In this document: in pieces, positions 33,643 to 42,387 of the stretch
Numbering within the stretch: the first letter of the stretch is position 1
How the letters are laid out: every line of letters begins with the position of its first letter
From: DAOULT01 sp964646625
Lineage (GTDB): Bacteria; Chloroflexota; Anaerolineae; CAZYHC01
DNA length: 64,000 nt
Direction: 5' to 3'
Assembly: GCA_964646625.1 (NCBI GenBank)
Contig: CAZYHC010000013.1
Location: 38,239 to 102,238, forward strand
The notes under the pieces: model-generated
Told to the model about the DNA's origin: nothing
Seen by the model: the letters and a program-made list of their open reading frames with translations, nothing else
Databases searched by the model: none
Position numbers and translations under genes: made by a program

Positions 33643-34593
33643 TCAGGGGTTTCGCAAGCGGGCTTTTAGAACCTGGGTGGCCCTCTCCCGCGAGGTGATG
33701 AACCGCCAGGCCGCGGTGTTCTCTCCCGGCCTGCGGACTTTGGCCACCAGGTGGAGCGCAGCGAAAATCTCACAGGCAAAGCGGATGAAAGGATACGTCC
33801 AGCCATAGTCGCCGACACGGGCGCGCGGCACCAGCCGCCCCTCGAAACGCTCGAAAGAGACCCTGACCACTCGCACCAGAGCGCCCAGGAATAGGTGGGG
33901 ATTGGCCCGGTAGCTGTTGGTCCTGGTCAGGGTGGGGGGGCAGCGCCCCTCGGCCACGGCCCGCATGTACTCCAGACAGCGACGATATTGCTGGCGGGTA
34001 GCGGGCAGGGACAACCCCAGGTGTCGAGCGATCTCGGGATGGGAGTACCCGAAAAGGGCGAACATGGCTACGATGGTCTTGTGGCGGTCGGTGGGCAGGG
34101 CCTCCAGCAGGTGAAAGACCAGGAGGCGATCCGTGGAGGGAGGATCGGAGCGCAGGGCAGGGTGGTCGGCCAGCCGACGCCACTTTTCAGGCAGCGGAGC
34201 GTTGCCACTTTCGAAGTCGATGGTGAAATCTTCAGGCGGGGTGGGGACCTCGCGGTACAGGCCAGGGCCCATCGTTTGTCCGGCCCGTTTGCTTTGTAGG
34301 TGGCTGATGAGCCGTTGCTGCATCACGGCGGCCAGGTAGCCGTGGAAAGGGGTATCGGCTTCCAGCTCGTACTGATGCACCAGCTCGACGAAGATCAGGA
34401 ACGCGTCCTGGTATAAATCGTCCAGATCGTACCAGGCCGGGGCAGACCTGCTCACCCGGCGGACGGCGTGCCGGGAACGAGCCTTGATGAGAGGCTCACA
34501 GGCCAGGTAAAGCCTTTCTAGCGCCTGGCGGTCGCCGCTCCGAATACGCACGATCAGCTCTCTCTGCTGGTCGGGAGTCAGGTGGGGGCGCAT
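33643..34593 (-). CDS. Sigma-70-like factor of the packaging cassette
   Basis: 316 residues. Region 2-like block: WYDLDDLYQDAFLIFVEL (about residues 53-70), with FHGYLAAVMQQRLISHLQS (about 83-101) as the DNA-melting part. Region 4-like HTH: GYSHPEIARHLGLSLPATRQQ (about 185). A basic C-terminal extension of about 110 residues has no recognised domain. It follows the portal gene by 2 bp, so it belongs to the phage-like transcript, where it might act as a late-gene sigma or a terminase-associated regulator. It may not be a functional sigma factor. Confidence 0.65.
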   Translation of the reverse strand: MRPHLTPDQQRELIVRIRSGDRQALERLYLACEPLIKARSRHAVRRVSRSAPAWYDLDDLYQDAFLIFVELVHQYELEADTPFHGYLAAVMQQRLISHLQSKRAGQTMGPGLYREVPTPPEDFTIDFESGNAPLPEKWRRLADHPALRSDPPSTDRLLVFHLLEALPTDRHKTIVAMFALFGYSHPEIARHLGLSLPATRQQYRRCLEYMRAVAEGRCPPTLTRTNSYRANPHLFLGALVRVVRVSFERFEGRLVPRARVGDYGWTYPFIRFACEIFAALHLVAKVRRPGENTAAWRFITSRERATQVLKARLRNP

Positions 34594-34595
34594 GG

Positions 34596-35882
34596 TCAGG
34601 CTCCAATTCTTTCCAGGATATCCTGGGGATTGACGATCTCGCCGGCGAATTTGAGAGCCAGACTGATGGCCGTCTCGTCATCTATCCAGCCGTTAGCCTT
34701 CATCGCGGAAAGGGCTTCCACCATGTCTTTAGCCGCCTGGGCCAGTTCGCGGTTGTCCTCGGTGGTCAGGTCGGTGACGGCGTGCCTCAACTTCAGGTCG
34801 CCGTAGGGGCGGACCTTGCCTATGGCGGCCGCTCGCTCGTAGGCCGTCCTCACCAGGTCCTTCACCATTTCCACGAAGAAGAGCTGGCGGTGATAGTAAT
34901 GACGAAAGGTAGGGTTGCCCATCTCGGCGGCGGTGGCCTTGGTGGCACTCTCTCCTTCGCTCAGAAAATGCAGGGGGATCCCTGCCCCGGCGGCCACCAT
35001 GAGACGCAGCGCCTTGCCGTCGGCCTCGGCCGCCGAAGCTTCGAGGTGGGGGGCGATGGGAGTCCAGGTTTCGTTTTCGTCGGCCACGATGACCGAGCCA
35101 GGGGCCGGCGGGCGACTGTACTCGTGACGTTTCCGCTCGATGTCACCCGGCCTGGCGTTGCGTAAAGTCACCGTCCACAGAAACGCGTTTTTGAAGCGGT
35201 TGACCCGCACCCGATCCTCAAGCCACTCGCGATAACGACGCAGCCAGGGCAGAATGGGGGTCAGATCGCCTTCGCCGCGCACCGCCCCGACAGGCCGATT
35301 GATGGCGTAATGCAGCATGACGGGTTTCGAGTTGTGGGGCTCGTGTGGGGATGACCACCAGCGGCCATCGAGGGGATCGTCGCGGGTCAGTTCGTGGTAG
35401 CGCAGTTCGCGCTCCAGGTCGTCGGGATCGGATTCGATCCGGTTGATGCGGCTGGCGGGCACGAAGCGGATGTAGCTCATGCCGTCGGCGGGATTGGTGG
35501 AAAGCACGGCGAATAACTCGCCTGACCTGGTGAGCTCATCGCACATGGGGTAGAGACGCAAACTCACGCGGTTTTTGGGGTGCGTCCAGAAGCGGTGGAC
35601 AAAATCGTTCACTGCCTCCAGGTCCGAGTAGATGGTGATCCCGTCGCCGACCACGTAGTCGGTGGTAAGCTGCACAATGCGGCGGGCCAGCGGATTGAGG
35701 CGCCAGGCAGTGAGCGCGTCGCCAAGAGCGTCCTGGATTTCCGACCAGGGACGGTCGTGGGGCCCGGTCGCGCCCGCGATCTGGGTCCACCATTTATCGT
35801 CTATGACCTTTACGGCGTTGGCTACCCGCAGCTCTATGATGTCCCCAAAGAGACGTTCGGCCAGAAGTTCACGGATGTTCAT
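34596..35882 (-). CDS. Phage portal-like protein
   Basis: 428 residues. The opening (NAVKVIDDKWW), the block LARRIVQLTTDYVVGDGI (about 63-80), GELFAVLSTNPADGMSYIRFVPASRI (about 120-145 in parts) and the later GIPLHFLSEGESATKATA resemble SPP1- or HK97-type portal proteins, which form the dodecameric DNA channel of the capsid. The length is normal for the family. It overlaps the preceding protease-like gene by 4 nt. Its presence with a terminase and protease argues for a phage origin. Confidence 0.75.
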   Translation of the reverse strand: MNIRELLAERLFGDIIELRVANAVKVIDDKWWTQIAGATGPHDRPWSEIQDALGDALTAWRLNPLARRIVQLTTDYVVGDGITIYSDLEAVNDFVHRFWTHPKNRVSLRLYPMCDELTRSGELFAVLSTNPADGMSYIRFVPASRINRIESDPDDLERELRYHELTRDDPLDGRWWSSPHEPHNSKPVMLHYAINRPVGAVRGEGDLTPILPWLRRYREWLEDRVRVNRFKNAFLWTVTLRNARPGDIERKRHEYSRPPAPGSVIVADENETWTPIAPHLEASAAEADGKALRLMVAAGAGIPLHFLSEGESATKATAAEMGNPTFRHYYHRQLFFVEMVKDLVRTAYERAAAIGKVRPYGDLKLRHAVTDLTTEDNRELAQAAKDMVEALSAMKANGWIDDETAISLALKFAGEIVNPQDILERIGA

Positions 35883-36529
35883 GATCCCCTCCTGAGGTGG
35901 TGTCTGACGGCGGCTTCTGCCGCTCTGAGCAGGAGCAGCACTTTCAGGCTGCTCAGCGTGGTGAGGTTCTCCAGTACGTTGGTTTCGCTGGTCGGCGGCA
36001 GGAGGGGAAGGGTTAGCCTGGGCCGGGCGGAGTTCAGGACGCGCTCGAACGCCCCCCCTCTGGCGGGGCTAAAGACCACGTCCACGGACAGCACGCGGCT
36101 TACCTCCCGCACCACGTTGCCCTGGTCGGTCAGGACTATCATGTCCGCCGAGAGGCCCACGTTAGGCACCGCCACCCCCCGCGCCCGGTCGGCGATGATC
36201 TGCCGGGCCAGGGTGGCTACCAGGTCACCCTTGGGCCCAACTTTACGCATGTGTCCGCGCACTGCCCCTTGTCCCCAATAAGCCCTCTCCAGCACGCCGC
36301 ACAGGTCCTCGACGCGCCGCTCACCGGCGCGAGCGCGATCCAGGGCATCGGGATGGTTGGCGAACATGGATGCGCCCACGAACCTGGGGACCGCAGCCTG
36401 TAAAGTAGAGGCCGGATAGGTGTAGCCATTGGCTTCGCCAGGGGTGATGACCGTCACGGCGAAAGTGTCAGGCAGCAGCGATTCGGGCGGAACAGATTGG
36501 ATACCGGTTTGGGTACGGATTCGATTCAT
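35879..36529 (-). CDS. Putative prohead protease-like protein
   Basis: 216 residues. GYTYPASTLQAAVPRFVGAS resembles the front of phage maturation or Mu-type scaffolding proteases. The block VSRVLSVDVVFSPARGGAFERVL matches the conserved SVDxVxxPA(T/R) motif near the end of such protease domains. A catalytic His candidate lies in FANHPD (about 57-62). The C-terminal 45 residues are hydrophobic-helical. It lies between terminase and portal, an ordinary place for a protease in a morphogenesis cluster, but no major capsid gene follows. Confidence 0.55.
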   Translation of the reverse strand: MNRIRTQTGIQSVPPESLLPDTFAVTVITPGEANGYTYPASTLQAAVPRFVGASMFANHPDALDRARAGERRVEDLCGVLERAYWGQGAVRGHMRKVGPKGDLVATLARQIIADRARGVAVPNVGLSADMIVLTDQGNVVREVSRVLSVDVVFSPARGGAFERVLNSARPRLTLPLLPPTSETNVLENLTTLSSLKVLLLLRAAEAAVRHHLRRGS

Positions 36530-36623
36530 GGTTCACCTCCATAATCTATCTATAAAAAAGTACGAGATATGAGAGAAGAGAAATACCTCTCTCTTATTTT
36601 GTGTTCTTTGTGGTTGCAAGATT

Positions 36624-38108
36624 CTAAAACCCCCCGCTCTGATCGATCTCATGCAATACATCTTGGGCCTCGATGATGGCGGAGTCCTGGTAAGTTCTCC
36701 AATGCTGTTTATCCAGGACGGCGCAGAGGGCGGCGCTGATCAAAAGATCGTCGTGAACGTCAGGGTCGGCCACGCCCCATCTCATGCGGCGCTCTGGCCC
36801 ATCCAGGATCTCGTAGTCGGCGGCTTCCACCTGCTGCCAGAAGCGGCGTTGCGCGCCATTACCCGGGTCGAAGACGTGATCTTTGAACCTGCCGCTGTCA
36901 CAGAGGGCCAGAAAATCCCAACCCAACTGGCTTTTGGTGGCCGCGTTGAAGGTGAAGGGCAAAACCACCTCCTCCCCCAAAGCCCTGACCAGAAAGCTCG
37001 CCAGCCCGGCGCCGACGCCCGTAGCATCCACCACCAGGTAGCGGGCCTTCCAGACGTTAACGGCCAGATCGACCAGGGTGGCGTACAACTGGAAGTGGGG
37101 AGTGCCGATCCATTCGCGGCGGTTCACCACGCGGTAGGTGGGAAACCCGATGAGCGGGTCGTCACGAGTGGTCAGGTCCACTTCGACGATGGTCAGCGCC
37201 GTAGAGTCACGGTGGCGATTGTAGGTTCCTATACCCGTCTCGTCCTCGCCGGCCAAATCCAGGAGGAGAGCGTATATCTTGCCTTCCTGGGCCTCTGGCT
37301 GCCGGTCGTGCCCGCCGCGCATCTGGACCTGGCGAGGTTCGGGGAACATCCCTCCTTCGGCATCGATTTCTTCTAAAAAGTACTGCGTTTTAATCAGGGG
37401 ATGGTGGCGGCCTAAACGCTGGATTTGCCCCTCGACGTAGCGCTTATAATCCGGGTTTTCCTCGGCCACCTGCTCCCAGGGGACGACGAAAACTCTTTGG
37501 ACACCATCGGCGGCCTCCAAGCGGCGCAGGCCCCTGACCACCTTGGCCAGCAGGGTGCGAGAGGTCCAGGCCGTGCCGTAGAAAACAGTGGTGGCGTTGG
37601 TGCTGGCCGCCATAGGCGCAAAGTCACGGTACCACTTCTCCTCGTCGATATCCTGGGCCTCGTCGCATTCCAGCAGGAGGCTGGCCGTCTGCCCTACCAC
37701 GTTGGCGGTGGGCTGGGCGGACAGGAAGACGCAGCTTGCCTTCCCCAAACTCAAGATGTAACCTCCTTCGCCCCCGCTCCGCCAAAAGTGGTTGTTCCAG
37801 GGGTTGGAAAGGACAGATTTCAGGCGCATCTTGGAGACGATGGCCTGGGGCCTGAAGCTGGGGGCCGCTTTGACGATCTGTCCTCCCACCCGATGAAACA
37901 AATTGAGCAGGTAGCACTCCAGGTGGGCGCTGAGCTCGTTCTTCCCGGCCTGGCGAGCCATCAGCACCGCGAAGGTCAGCCCCTTGCGGTTTAAGACGCT
38001 CTCCACGATGGCCCGCGCCGGTTTGAGTTGATAGCGGCGCAAAGGACGGCCTATCACGAAGCGGCTAAAGTAGGCGATGTCCAAAAAGAGCCTGGCTAGC
38101 AGATTCAT
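36624..38108 (-). CDS. Phage terminase large subunit-like ATPase/nuclease
   Basis: 494 residues. Walker A-like MARQAGKNE (about 49-57), Walker B LLLECDEAQDIDEEKW (about 140) and the coupling motif YGTAWTSRTLL (about 177) form the ATPase. The nuclease part has ALLLDLAGEDE (about 288), VVDATGVGAGLASFL (about 380) and DVHDDLLISAALC near 455, matching metal-binding Asp residues of RNase H-like terminases. It is of normal length. The start lies 2 bp after the small-terminase-like gene. Confidence 0.82.
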   Translation of the reverse strand: MNLLARLFLDIAYFSRFVIGRPLRRYQLKPARAIVESVLNRKGLTFAVLMARQAGKNELSAHLECYLLNLFHRVGGQIVKAAPSFRPQAIVSKMRLKSVLSNPWNNHFWRSGGEGGYILSLGKASCVFLSAQPTANVVGQTASLLLECDEAQDIDEEKWYRDFAPMAASTNATTVFYGTAWTSRTLLAKVVRGLRRLEAADGVQRVFVVPWEQVAEENPDYKRYVEGQIQRLGRHHPLIKTQYFLEEIDAEGGMFPEPRQVQMRGGHDRQPEAQEGKIYALLLDLAGEDETGIGTYNRHRDSTALTIVEVDLTTRDDPLIGFPTYRVVNRREWIGTPHFQLYATLVDLAVNVWKARYLVVDATGVGAGLASFLVRALGEEVVLPFTFNAATKSQLGWDFLALCDSGRFKDHVFDPGNGAQRRFWQQVEAADYEILDGPERRMRWGVADPDVHDDLLISAALCAVLDKQHWRTYQDSAIIEAQDVLHEIDQSGGF

Positions 38109-38110
38109 GG

Positions 38111-38527
38111 CTATAACTTCTCCTCCCAGCCGGAGATCTCGTTAAGCTCGTCCAGCACCTTGTCGAAGGCCAGGGCCGCTTCGTTGGAGAGGACCGACCG
38201 GGCCTGCAACAGCCTGATCACGCGGTCCACGCCGCGCAACAGGGCATCGGTCAGCTTGATCAGCAGGCCGTTCTCAAGGTCGTCCTTCGAAAGACGATCC
38301 AGGAGACGGTCGTTGACCACGCGGACCATCTGAATCTCGTCGTCCAGGTTGACGTTTTCGGGGGAGGAGGCCAGGAGTTCGAGCTCCCGGTCGCTGAAAC
38401 GAGTGCCGTAAAAGCTCCGACCGACCGTCTCCAGAGAGCGGTGGGCGTAGCAATACTTTCTATCGCGCATAGCCCAGGCCCGACAGCCGGGCTTACGGCA
38501 ACGGCGCTTGTTGGGATTTCGAGGCAT
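38111..38527 (-). CDS. Small terminase-like or zinc-binding phage protein
   Basis: 138 residues. The N-terminus carries CRKPGCRAWAMRDRKYCYAH, a C-x4-C-x10-C-x2-H set likely to bind zinc. The rest is helical and charged. The position immediately upstream of the large terminase fits a small terminase subunit, but no HTH is clear. ATG 38527 directly follows the stop of a 46-residue microprotein gene. Confidence 0.6.
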   Translation of the reverse strand: MPRNPNKRRCRKPGCRAWAMRDRKYCYAHRSLETVGRSFYGTRFSDRELELLASSPENVNLDDEIQMVRVVNDRLLDRLSKDDLENGLLIKLTDALLRGVDRVIRLLQARSVLSNEAALAFDKVLDELNEISGWEEKL

Positions 38528-38548
38528 AGTTCTATCGCATCCTTACGA

Positions 38549-38689
38549 TCAGAGCTGCTCGGCGTCATCTATAACCTGGCGGGCGAGGTGATAGGCGATG
38601 AAGGAAAAGAGCACCCGGTAAAGGGCCAGCAGCAAAGCCCTGAGCAGGGTGGTCAGGCTTCCTGATAGGGATTGGATGTGAGCGATCAT
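38549..38689 (-). CDS. 46-residue membrane microprotein
   Basis: ATG 38689 with GAGGAG seven bases upstream opens a 46-codon frame ending at TGA 38549. It has one long hydrophobic helix, LLRALLLALYRVLFSF followed by IAYHLA (about residues 15-36), and an acidic tail DDAEQL. It is the first gene of the packaging transcript, 60 bp after the consensus promoter. A holin-like role or a membrane anchor for packaging is possible; no family recognised. Confidence 0.6.
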   Translation of the reverse strand: MIAHIQSLSGSLTTLLRALLLALYRVLFSFIAYHLARQVIDDAEQL

Positions 38690-38747
38690 GTTCAAGCTCC
38701 TCTGTTATATTTTGGTGACCCGATGCTCGTGGTCACAACTGTGTACC

Positions 38748-38789
38748 ATTATATCACACTTGTTGCTAAATGTCAAGAGGTTCTTGACA
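38748..38789 (-). promoter_or_regulatory. Packaging-cassette promoter with palindromic operator
   Basis: On the minus strand TTGACA (38776-38771), 17 bp, TATAAT (38753-38748): a perfect consensus. The sequence TGTCAAGA-GGT-TCTTGACA (38771-38789) is an 8-bp perfect palindrome whose left arm contains the -35 box, so a bound repressor would block RNA polymerase. The divergent XRE gene is the likely source of that repressor. Confidence 0.75.
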
Positions 38790-38828
38790 TAATTTTCCTT
38801 AAAATTGTCACAATAGTGGCCGCAATGG

Positions 38829-38857
38829 TTGCAATTGTTGGAATTTGGTGGTATAAT
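38829..38857 (+). promoter_or_regulatory. Promoter of the XRE repressor gene
   Basis: TTGCAA (38829-38834), 17 bp, TATAAT (38852-38857), 60 bp upstream of the repressor start and 40 bp from the palindromic operator. Confidence 0.7.
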
Positions 38858-38916
38858 ATAGGTGGGAGGTTGACAGGTTTCACGGGTTATGAGGTAGAGG
38901 TATAGGGAGGATGGCA

Positions 38917-39336
38917 ATGTCTTTGGGGGCAACGATACGCTCCTTACGTGAGCAGAAAGGTTGGACACAGGCCAAACTGGCGGCCTACGCGGGGATAGCT
39001 CGATCTTACATCAGCATGTTGGAAAATGACGAGCGTCCTAACGTTTCGGCCCGGATCGTGAACCGGCTGGCGGCGGCCCTGGGAGTCACCTCCGATTATC
39101 TCCTGCGGCGGGCCGATAATCCGTCCTCGTTACAGAACGGCCGCGATCCCCTGCTGGAGGAAATCATCGCCCGCTGGGATCATCTGCCCGACTGGAAGAA
39201 GCGCGATCTGACGAAGCAGGCGGCGATGATCTACGAAGAGGAGCAGAAGGAAAAACTACGCCGAAAGGGTGTTCTCCATGAGGACGAAGCTGAGAAAGAA
39301 AGATCGGCTCAAGCTGGGCCTGGACCGCCGAATTGA
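38917..39336 (+). CDS. XRE-family HTH repressor
   Basis: 139 residues from ATG 38917, preferred because GGGAGG lies six bases upstream; ATG 38911 is too close to it. An HTH_3 domain covers residues about 3-60: LREQKGWTQAKLAAYAGIAR, YISMLENDERPNVSA, LAAALGVTSDYLL. The C-terminus is charged and helical (KEKLRRKGVLHEDEAEKE), probably a dimerisation helix. It is divergent from the packaging cassette and would be a CI-like regulator. The next gene starts inside its end, so the two are coupled. Confidence 0.88.
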   Translation: MSLGATIRSLREQKGWTQAKLAAYAGIARSYISMLENDERPNVSARIVNRLAAALGVTSDYLLRRADNPSSLQNGRDPLLEEIIARWDHLPDWKKRDLTKQAAMIYEEEQKEKLRRKGVLHEDEAEKERSAQAGPGPPN

Positions 39337-39550
39337 GTTTGAACAGTTTTTGGCCCTGGTCGAGTGTCTGAGCCGACGGGGAAAGGTGCGTATTCTGACC
39401 GAGATGCTGGTTTACGAGCGGGTGGGGCAGAATGTGCCTCCTTGCGTATCAGGCGGGGACTATCTGGCTGTTAAGCCCTTTGAGAAGAGCCTGGTGCCCG
39501 AGGAATTCATGCCCGCCATATTGGCCGCTCTGGAGCAGGGCGGGGGGTGA
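39278..39550 (+). CDS. Small protein coupled to the XRE repressor
   Basis: 90 residues from ATG 39278 (GTG 39269 is an alternative), overlapping the last 59 bp of the repressor gene in another frame. The N-terminus is very basic (MRTKLRKKDRLKLGLDRR), followed by an amphipathic helix and a mixed segment. No family recognised. Genes overlapping XRE regulators this way are often antirepressors, toxin partners or metallopeptidases; there is no HExxH motif, so ImmA is excluded. Confidence 0.55.
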   Translation: MRTKLRKKDRLKLGLDRRIEFEQFLALVECLSRRGKVRILTEMLVYERVGQNVPPCVSGGDYLAVKPFEKSLVPEEFMPAILAALEQGGG

Positions 39551-39630
39551 TTCGTTGACGGTTGCTGCTGAGTTGGGGGGTTGGTGACGAGTTTCAACTG
39601 AAAAGGATGTCCCGCCGCCGATGAAAAATT

Positions 39631-39659
39631 TTGACGTTTTTGGCCGGTTGTGTTATAAT
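39631..39659 (+). promoter_or_regulatory. Promoter of the TIM-barrel isomerase gene
   Basis: TTGACG (39631-39636), 17 bp, TATAAT (39654-39659), with an extended TG upstream of the -10. About 40 bp around it is almost the same as the region at 42380-42416. Confidence 0.75.
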
Positions 39660-39718
39660 CGTGCCGCTTCCGAGTTTTTCGTGTCCTTCCCGATCTGCGT
39701 ATTCTTTGTGGTTAAAAT

Positions 39719-40582
39719 TTGAAACTCAGTCTGTCAACAGGATCCCTTTACTTTTATCCTCTGCGCTCCATATTCAGGATAGCTAAAGAAACAGGTTTCG
39801 CCGGAGTAGAGCTGATAGCCACCCCTGAGGTTCTCCTGCGGGGTGGCTCTTACGTGCGTCGGCTTTCGGTTGAATACGGGGTGCCTGTCCTCAGCGTGCA
39901 TCCGCCTGTGCTTTTTTCCCATCCAGGGTACGATTGGCCGCGACTCGTTTCCAGACTGGTGAAGCTGGCGCGGGAGACCGGGTGCCCTCTGGTGGTGCTG
40001 CATCCTCCCAACCAGGCCCAGGACCTGAGCCGGGGGAGGGGACGCCGTTACGTGGAAGCGGTGAAAGAACATCGTCAGAGCCAGGGAGTGCGCATCGCGA
40101 TTGAGAACCGGGCCTTTTTCTTGGAGAAAGATAAACTGCTCGCCCTGAGCGACCTGCGGGAACTGAGCGCCTTCGCCGACGAGTACGAGTTGGGCCTGGT
40201 GCTGGATACGGCCCACGTCGGGACTTCGCCCTATAGCTTGATGGAGGCTTACGCCCTATTCAGCGCCCGGCTGGTCAACGTGCATCTGAGCGATATTCGC
40301 CATCTACCTCCCTTATTCGACAACCCTTACCTGCACACCTACATTAAGCACCACCAGATACCGGGCCAGGGCTGGCTGCCATTGATGGAGTTGGTGCACG
40401 CTCTGCACCGAGACGGCTACAACGGGCTGCTCACCCTGGAGATCAGTCCTGTGGCTTTGGGCTGGTGGTGGCCGCCCCGGGCCAGGGACAATTTGAAGAG
40501 GTGTGTTGCTCTGGTCAAAGAGTGGGGAGTAGGGGGCTGCCAGGTGAGGGCCGTGGAAAAAAAGTGTTGCTCTGAGCCATAG
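39719..40582 (+). CDS. Sugar phosphate isomerase/epimerase family TIM-barrel protein
   Basis: 287 residues from TTG 39719; no ATG exists between the promoter and the first strand. AP_endonuc_2/xylose-isomerase-like barrel: GFAGVELIATPE (about 25-36), VVLHPPNQ (about 97), IENRAF, the metal-binding LVLDTAHVG (about 160) and VNVHLSDI (about 185). Possible activities include keto-sugar or inositol epimerase and endonuclease IV-like nuclease. It stands alone between the phage-like cassette and the cytochrome gene. Confidence 0.8.
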   Translation: MKLSLSTGSLYFYPLRSIFRIAKETGFAGVELIATPEVLLRGGSYVRRLSVEYGVPVLSVHPPVLFSHPGYDWPRLVSRLVKLARETGCPLVVLHPPNQAQDLSRGRGRRYVEAVKEHRQSQGVRIAIENRAFFLEKDKLLALSDLRELSAFADEYELGLVLDTAHVGTSPYSLMEAYALFSARLVNVHLSDIRHLPPLFDNPYLHTYIKHHQIPGQGWLPLMELVHALHRDGYNGLLTLEISPVALGWWWPPRARDNLKRCVALVKEWGVGGCQVRAVEKKCCSEP

Positions 40583-40605
40583 CATATTCAGGAGAGGAGG
40601 ATATT

Positions 40606-42345
40606 GTGTCTATGCAATTGGATAAGAGGCATATCAAGGCGCTCGTGTTTGTGGGTGCTGTACTTGTGATAATTGTCGGTGGGTCTGGCTTCAGCCCATT
40701 CCCGACCTCCTCGGCGGGGGCGGTGGCTTCTCCCCTCGGCGCCACCCCACGCCCGCCCGCCACTGTGCCGCCGGCCGCTGACCCACATCCTGGCTGGCCG
40801 CTGGCTAACTTTGCCCTCGCTCACTTCGCCGGCTCTGGGAACTGTGCGGTGTGCCACAGCGCCCTCACCGACAGCGCCGGTCACGACATCTCAATGGATG
40901 CCCACTGGCGTTCGACCATGATGGCCAGCAGTGCCAGGGACCCCCTGTGGCAGGCCAAAGTCAGTTCAGAGGTGGTCCGCCATCCTGCTCTGCGGGCGGT
41001 CATTGAAGATAAATGCGTCAACTGCCACATGCCCATGGCCCATACCGAGGCAGTGGCCGAGGGCGCACCTGTAGCCATGTTCGATGAGGGCTTTCTCGAC
41101 CCGGACAATGCCCTGAACCAGGCCGCTATGGACGGGGTATCCTGCACCCTTTGCCACCAGGTTCAAGACCTTGAGCTGGGGAAAAGCGAGAGCTTTAGCG
41201 GTAACTACCCGATTGATACCAGCGCCGTGCCCCCTGACCGGCTCATCTTTGGTCCTTTCCCCCAGCCTGAGCAGAACATGATGCGCGCTAGCGTGGGCTT
41301 TACGCCGGAGCAGGGCAGCCAGACCTCTGACTCCAGGCTTTGCGCCACCTGTCACACCCTCTATACCCCCTACGTCGGGGCCGCAGGCGACATGCTGGGC
41401 GAATTCCCCGAACAGACCCCCTACCTGGAGTGGGAACACAGCGTATATGGGGCTGGTATGCATTGCCAGCAGTGCCACATGCCCAGAGCCGAGGGCGAGG
41501 TGGTGATCTCCAATCTCCCCAAGGGAGGTCAGCTCGCACCCCGCAGCCCCTTTGGGCAGCATCACTTTGTCGGGGGCAACGCTTTCATGCTCGATCTGCT
41601 CAAGGCCCGCGTCGAGGAGTTGGGCCTGACCGCCTCCACTGCTCACCTGGAGGCCACCCTGGCGCGCACGGTCAACCAATTACAAACCGCCGCGCAGTTG
41701 TCCATCGTTGAGGCTCAAGTCAGCGATGATACCCTGGAGGTTATCCTCGATGTCGAAAGCAGGGCGGGACACAAGTTCCCCACCGGTTTCCCGTCGCGCC
41801 GCGCCTGGATACACCTGGTCGTCACCGAGGCCAGCGGGCAGGTGATCTTTGAATCGGGCCAGCCCCAGGCCGACGGAAGCATCGCCGGCAACGACGCTGA
41901 CGAGAATGGCCTGGTTTGCGAGCCTCACCACCAGGTGCTCTCCAGCCCTGATCAGGTGCAGATTTACGAGCCCATCATGCAGAACAGCGATGGGGAAATT
42001 ACTTACACCCTCCTGCGGAGCGCGGGCTACGTTAAGGATAATCGTCTGCTCCCGCGCGGTTTTGACAAGGGCACCGCTAACGAAGACGTGGCCGTGTGGG
42101 GAGAGGCGGCCCTGGATGACGACTTTGTGGGCGGTTCAGACCGGGTCACCTACCGGGTGAACGTGCAGGGGCACTCGAAGCCTTTCGCCGTCTCTGCCGA
42201 ATTGCTTTACCAGGCCGTTTCCTATCGCTTTGTGCGGGATTTGGGTCAGGACCGCGACTCTTTCGTTGAGCGTTTTAGCCGCTACTACGACGAGGCCGAT
42301 AAAATGCCGACCGTAATAGCCAGCGTCCAGGAGGCTGTCCCCTAG
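40606..42345 (+). CDS. Pentahaem cytochrome c-like exported protein
   Basis: 579 residues from GTG 40606, five bases after AGGAGG; ATG 40612 is the alternative. An N-terminal signal or anchor helix (ALVFVGAVLVIIVGGSGF, about 14-31) is followed by five CxxCH sites: CAVCH, CVNCH, CTLCH, CATCH and CQQCH (about residues 82-290). The C-terminal half is beta-rich with GHKFPTGFP (about 390), common in multihaem cytochromes. It would carry electrons outside the cytoplasmic membrane. The next genes are soluble Hdr subunits with their own promoter, so a functional link is possible but not shown. Confidence 0.85.
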   Translation: MSMQLDKRHIKALVFVGAVLVIIVGGSGFSPFPTSSAGAVASPLGATPRPPATVPPAADPHPGWPLANFALAHFAGSGNCAVCHSALTDSAGHDISMDAHWRSTMMASSARDPLWQAKVSSEVVRHPALRAVIEDKCVNCHMPMAHTEAVAEGAPVAMFDEGFLDPDNALNQAAMDGVSCTLCHQVQDLELGKSESFSGNYPIDTSAVPPDRLIFGPFPQPEQNMMRASVGFTPEQGSQTSDSRLCATCHTLYTPYVGAAGDMLGEFPEQTPYLEWEHSVYGAGMHCQQCHMPRAEGEVVISNLPKGGQLAPRSPFGQHHFVGGNAFMLDLLKARVEELGLTASTAHLEATLARTVNQLQTAAQLSIVEAQVSDDTLEVILDVESRAGHKFPTGFPSRRAWIHLVVTEASGQVIFESGQPQADGSIAGNDADENGLVCEPHHQVLSSPDQVQIYEPIMQNSDGEITYTLLRSAGYVKDNRLLPRGFDKGTANEDVAVWGEAALDDDFVGGSDRVTYRVNVQGHSKPFAVSAELLYQAVSYRFVRDLGQDRDSFVERFSRYYDEADKMPTVIASVQEAVP

Positions 42346-42387
42346 GGTGAGCAACGTCATCCTGGCCGCAGATGGGGGCCAAAAATT

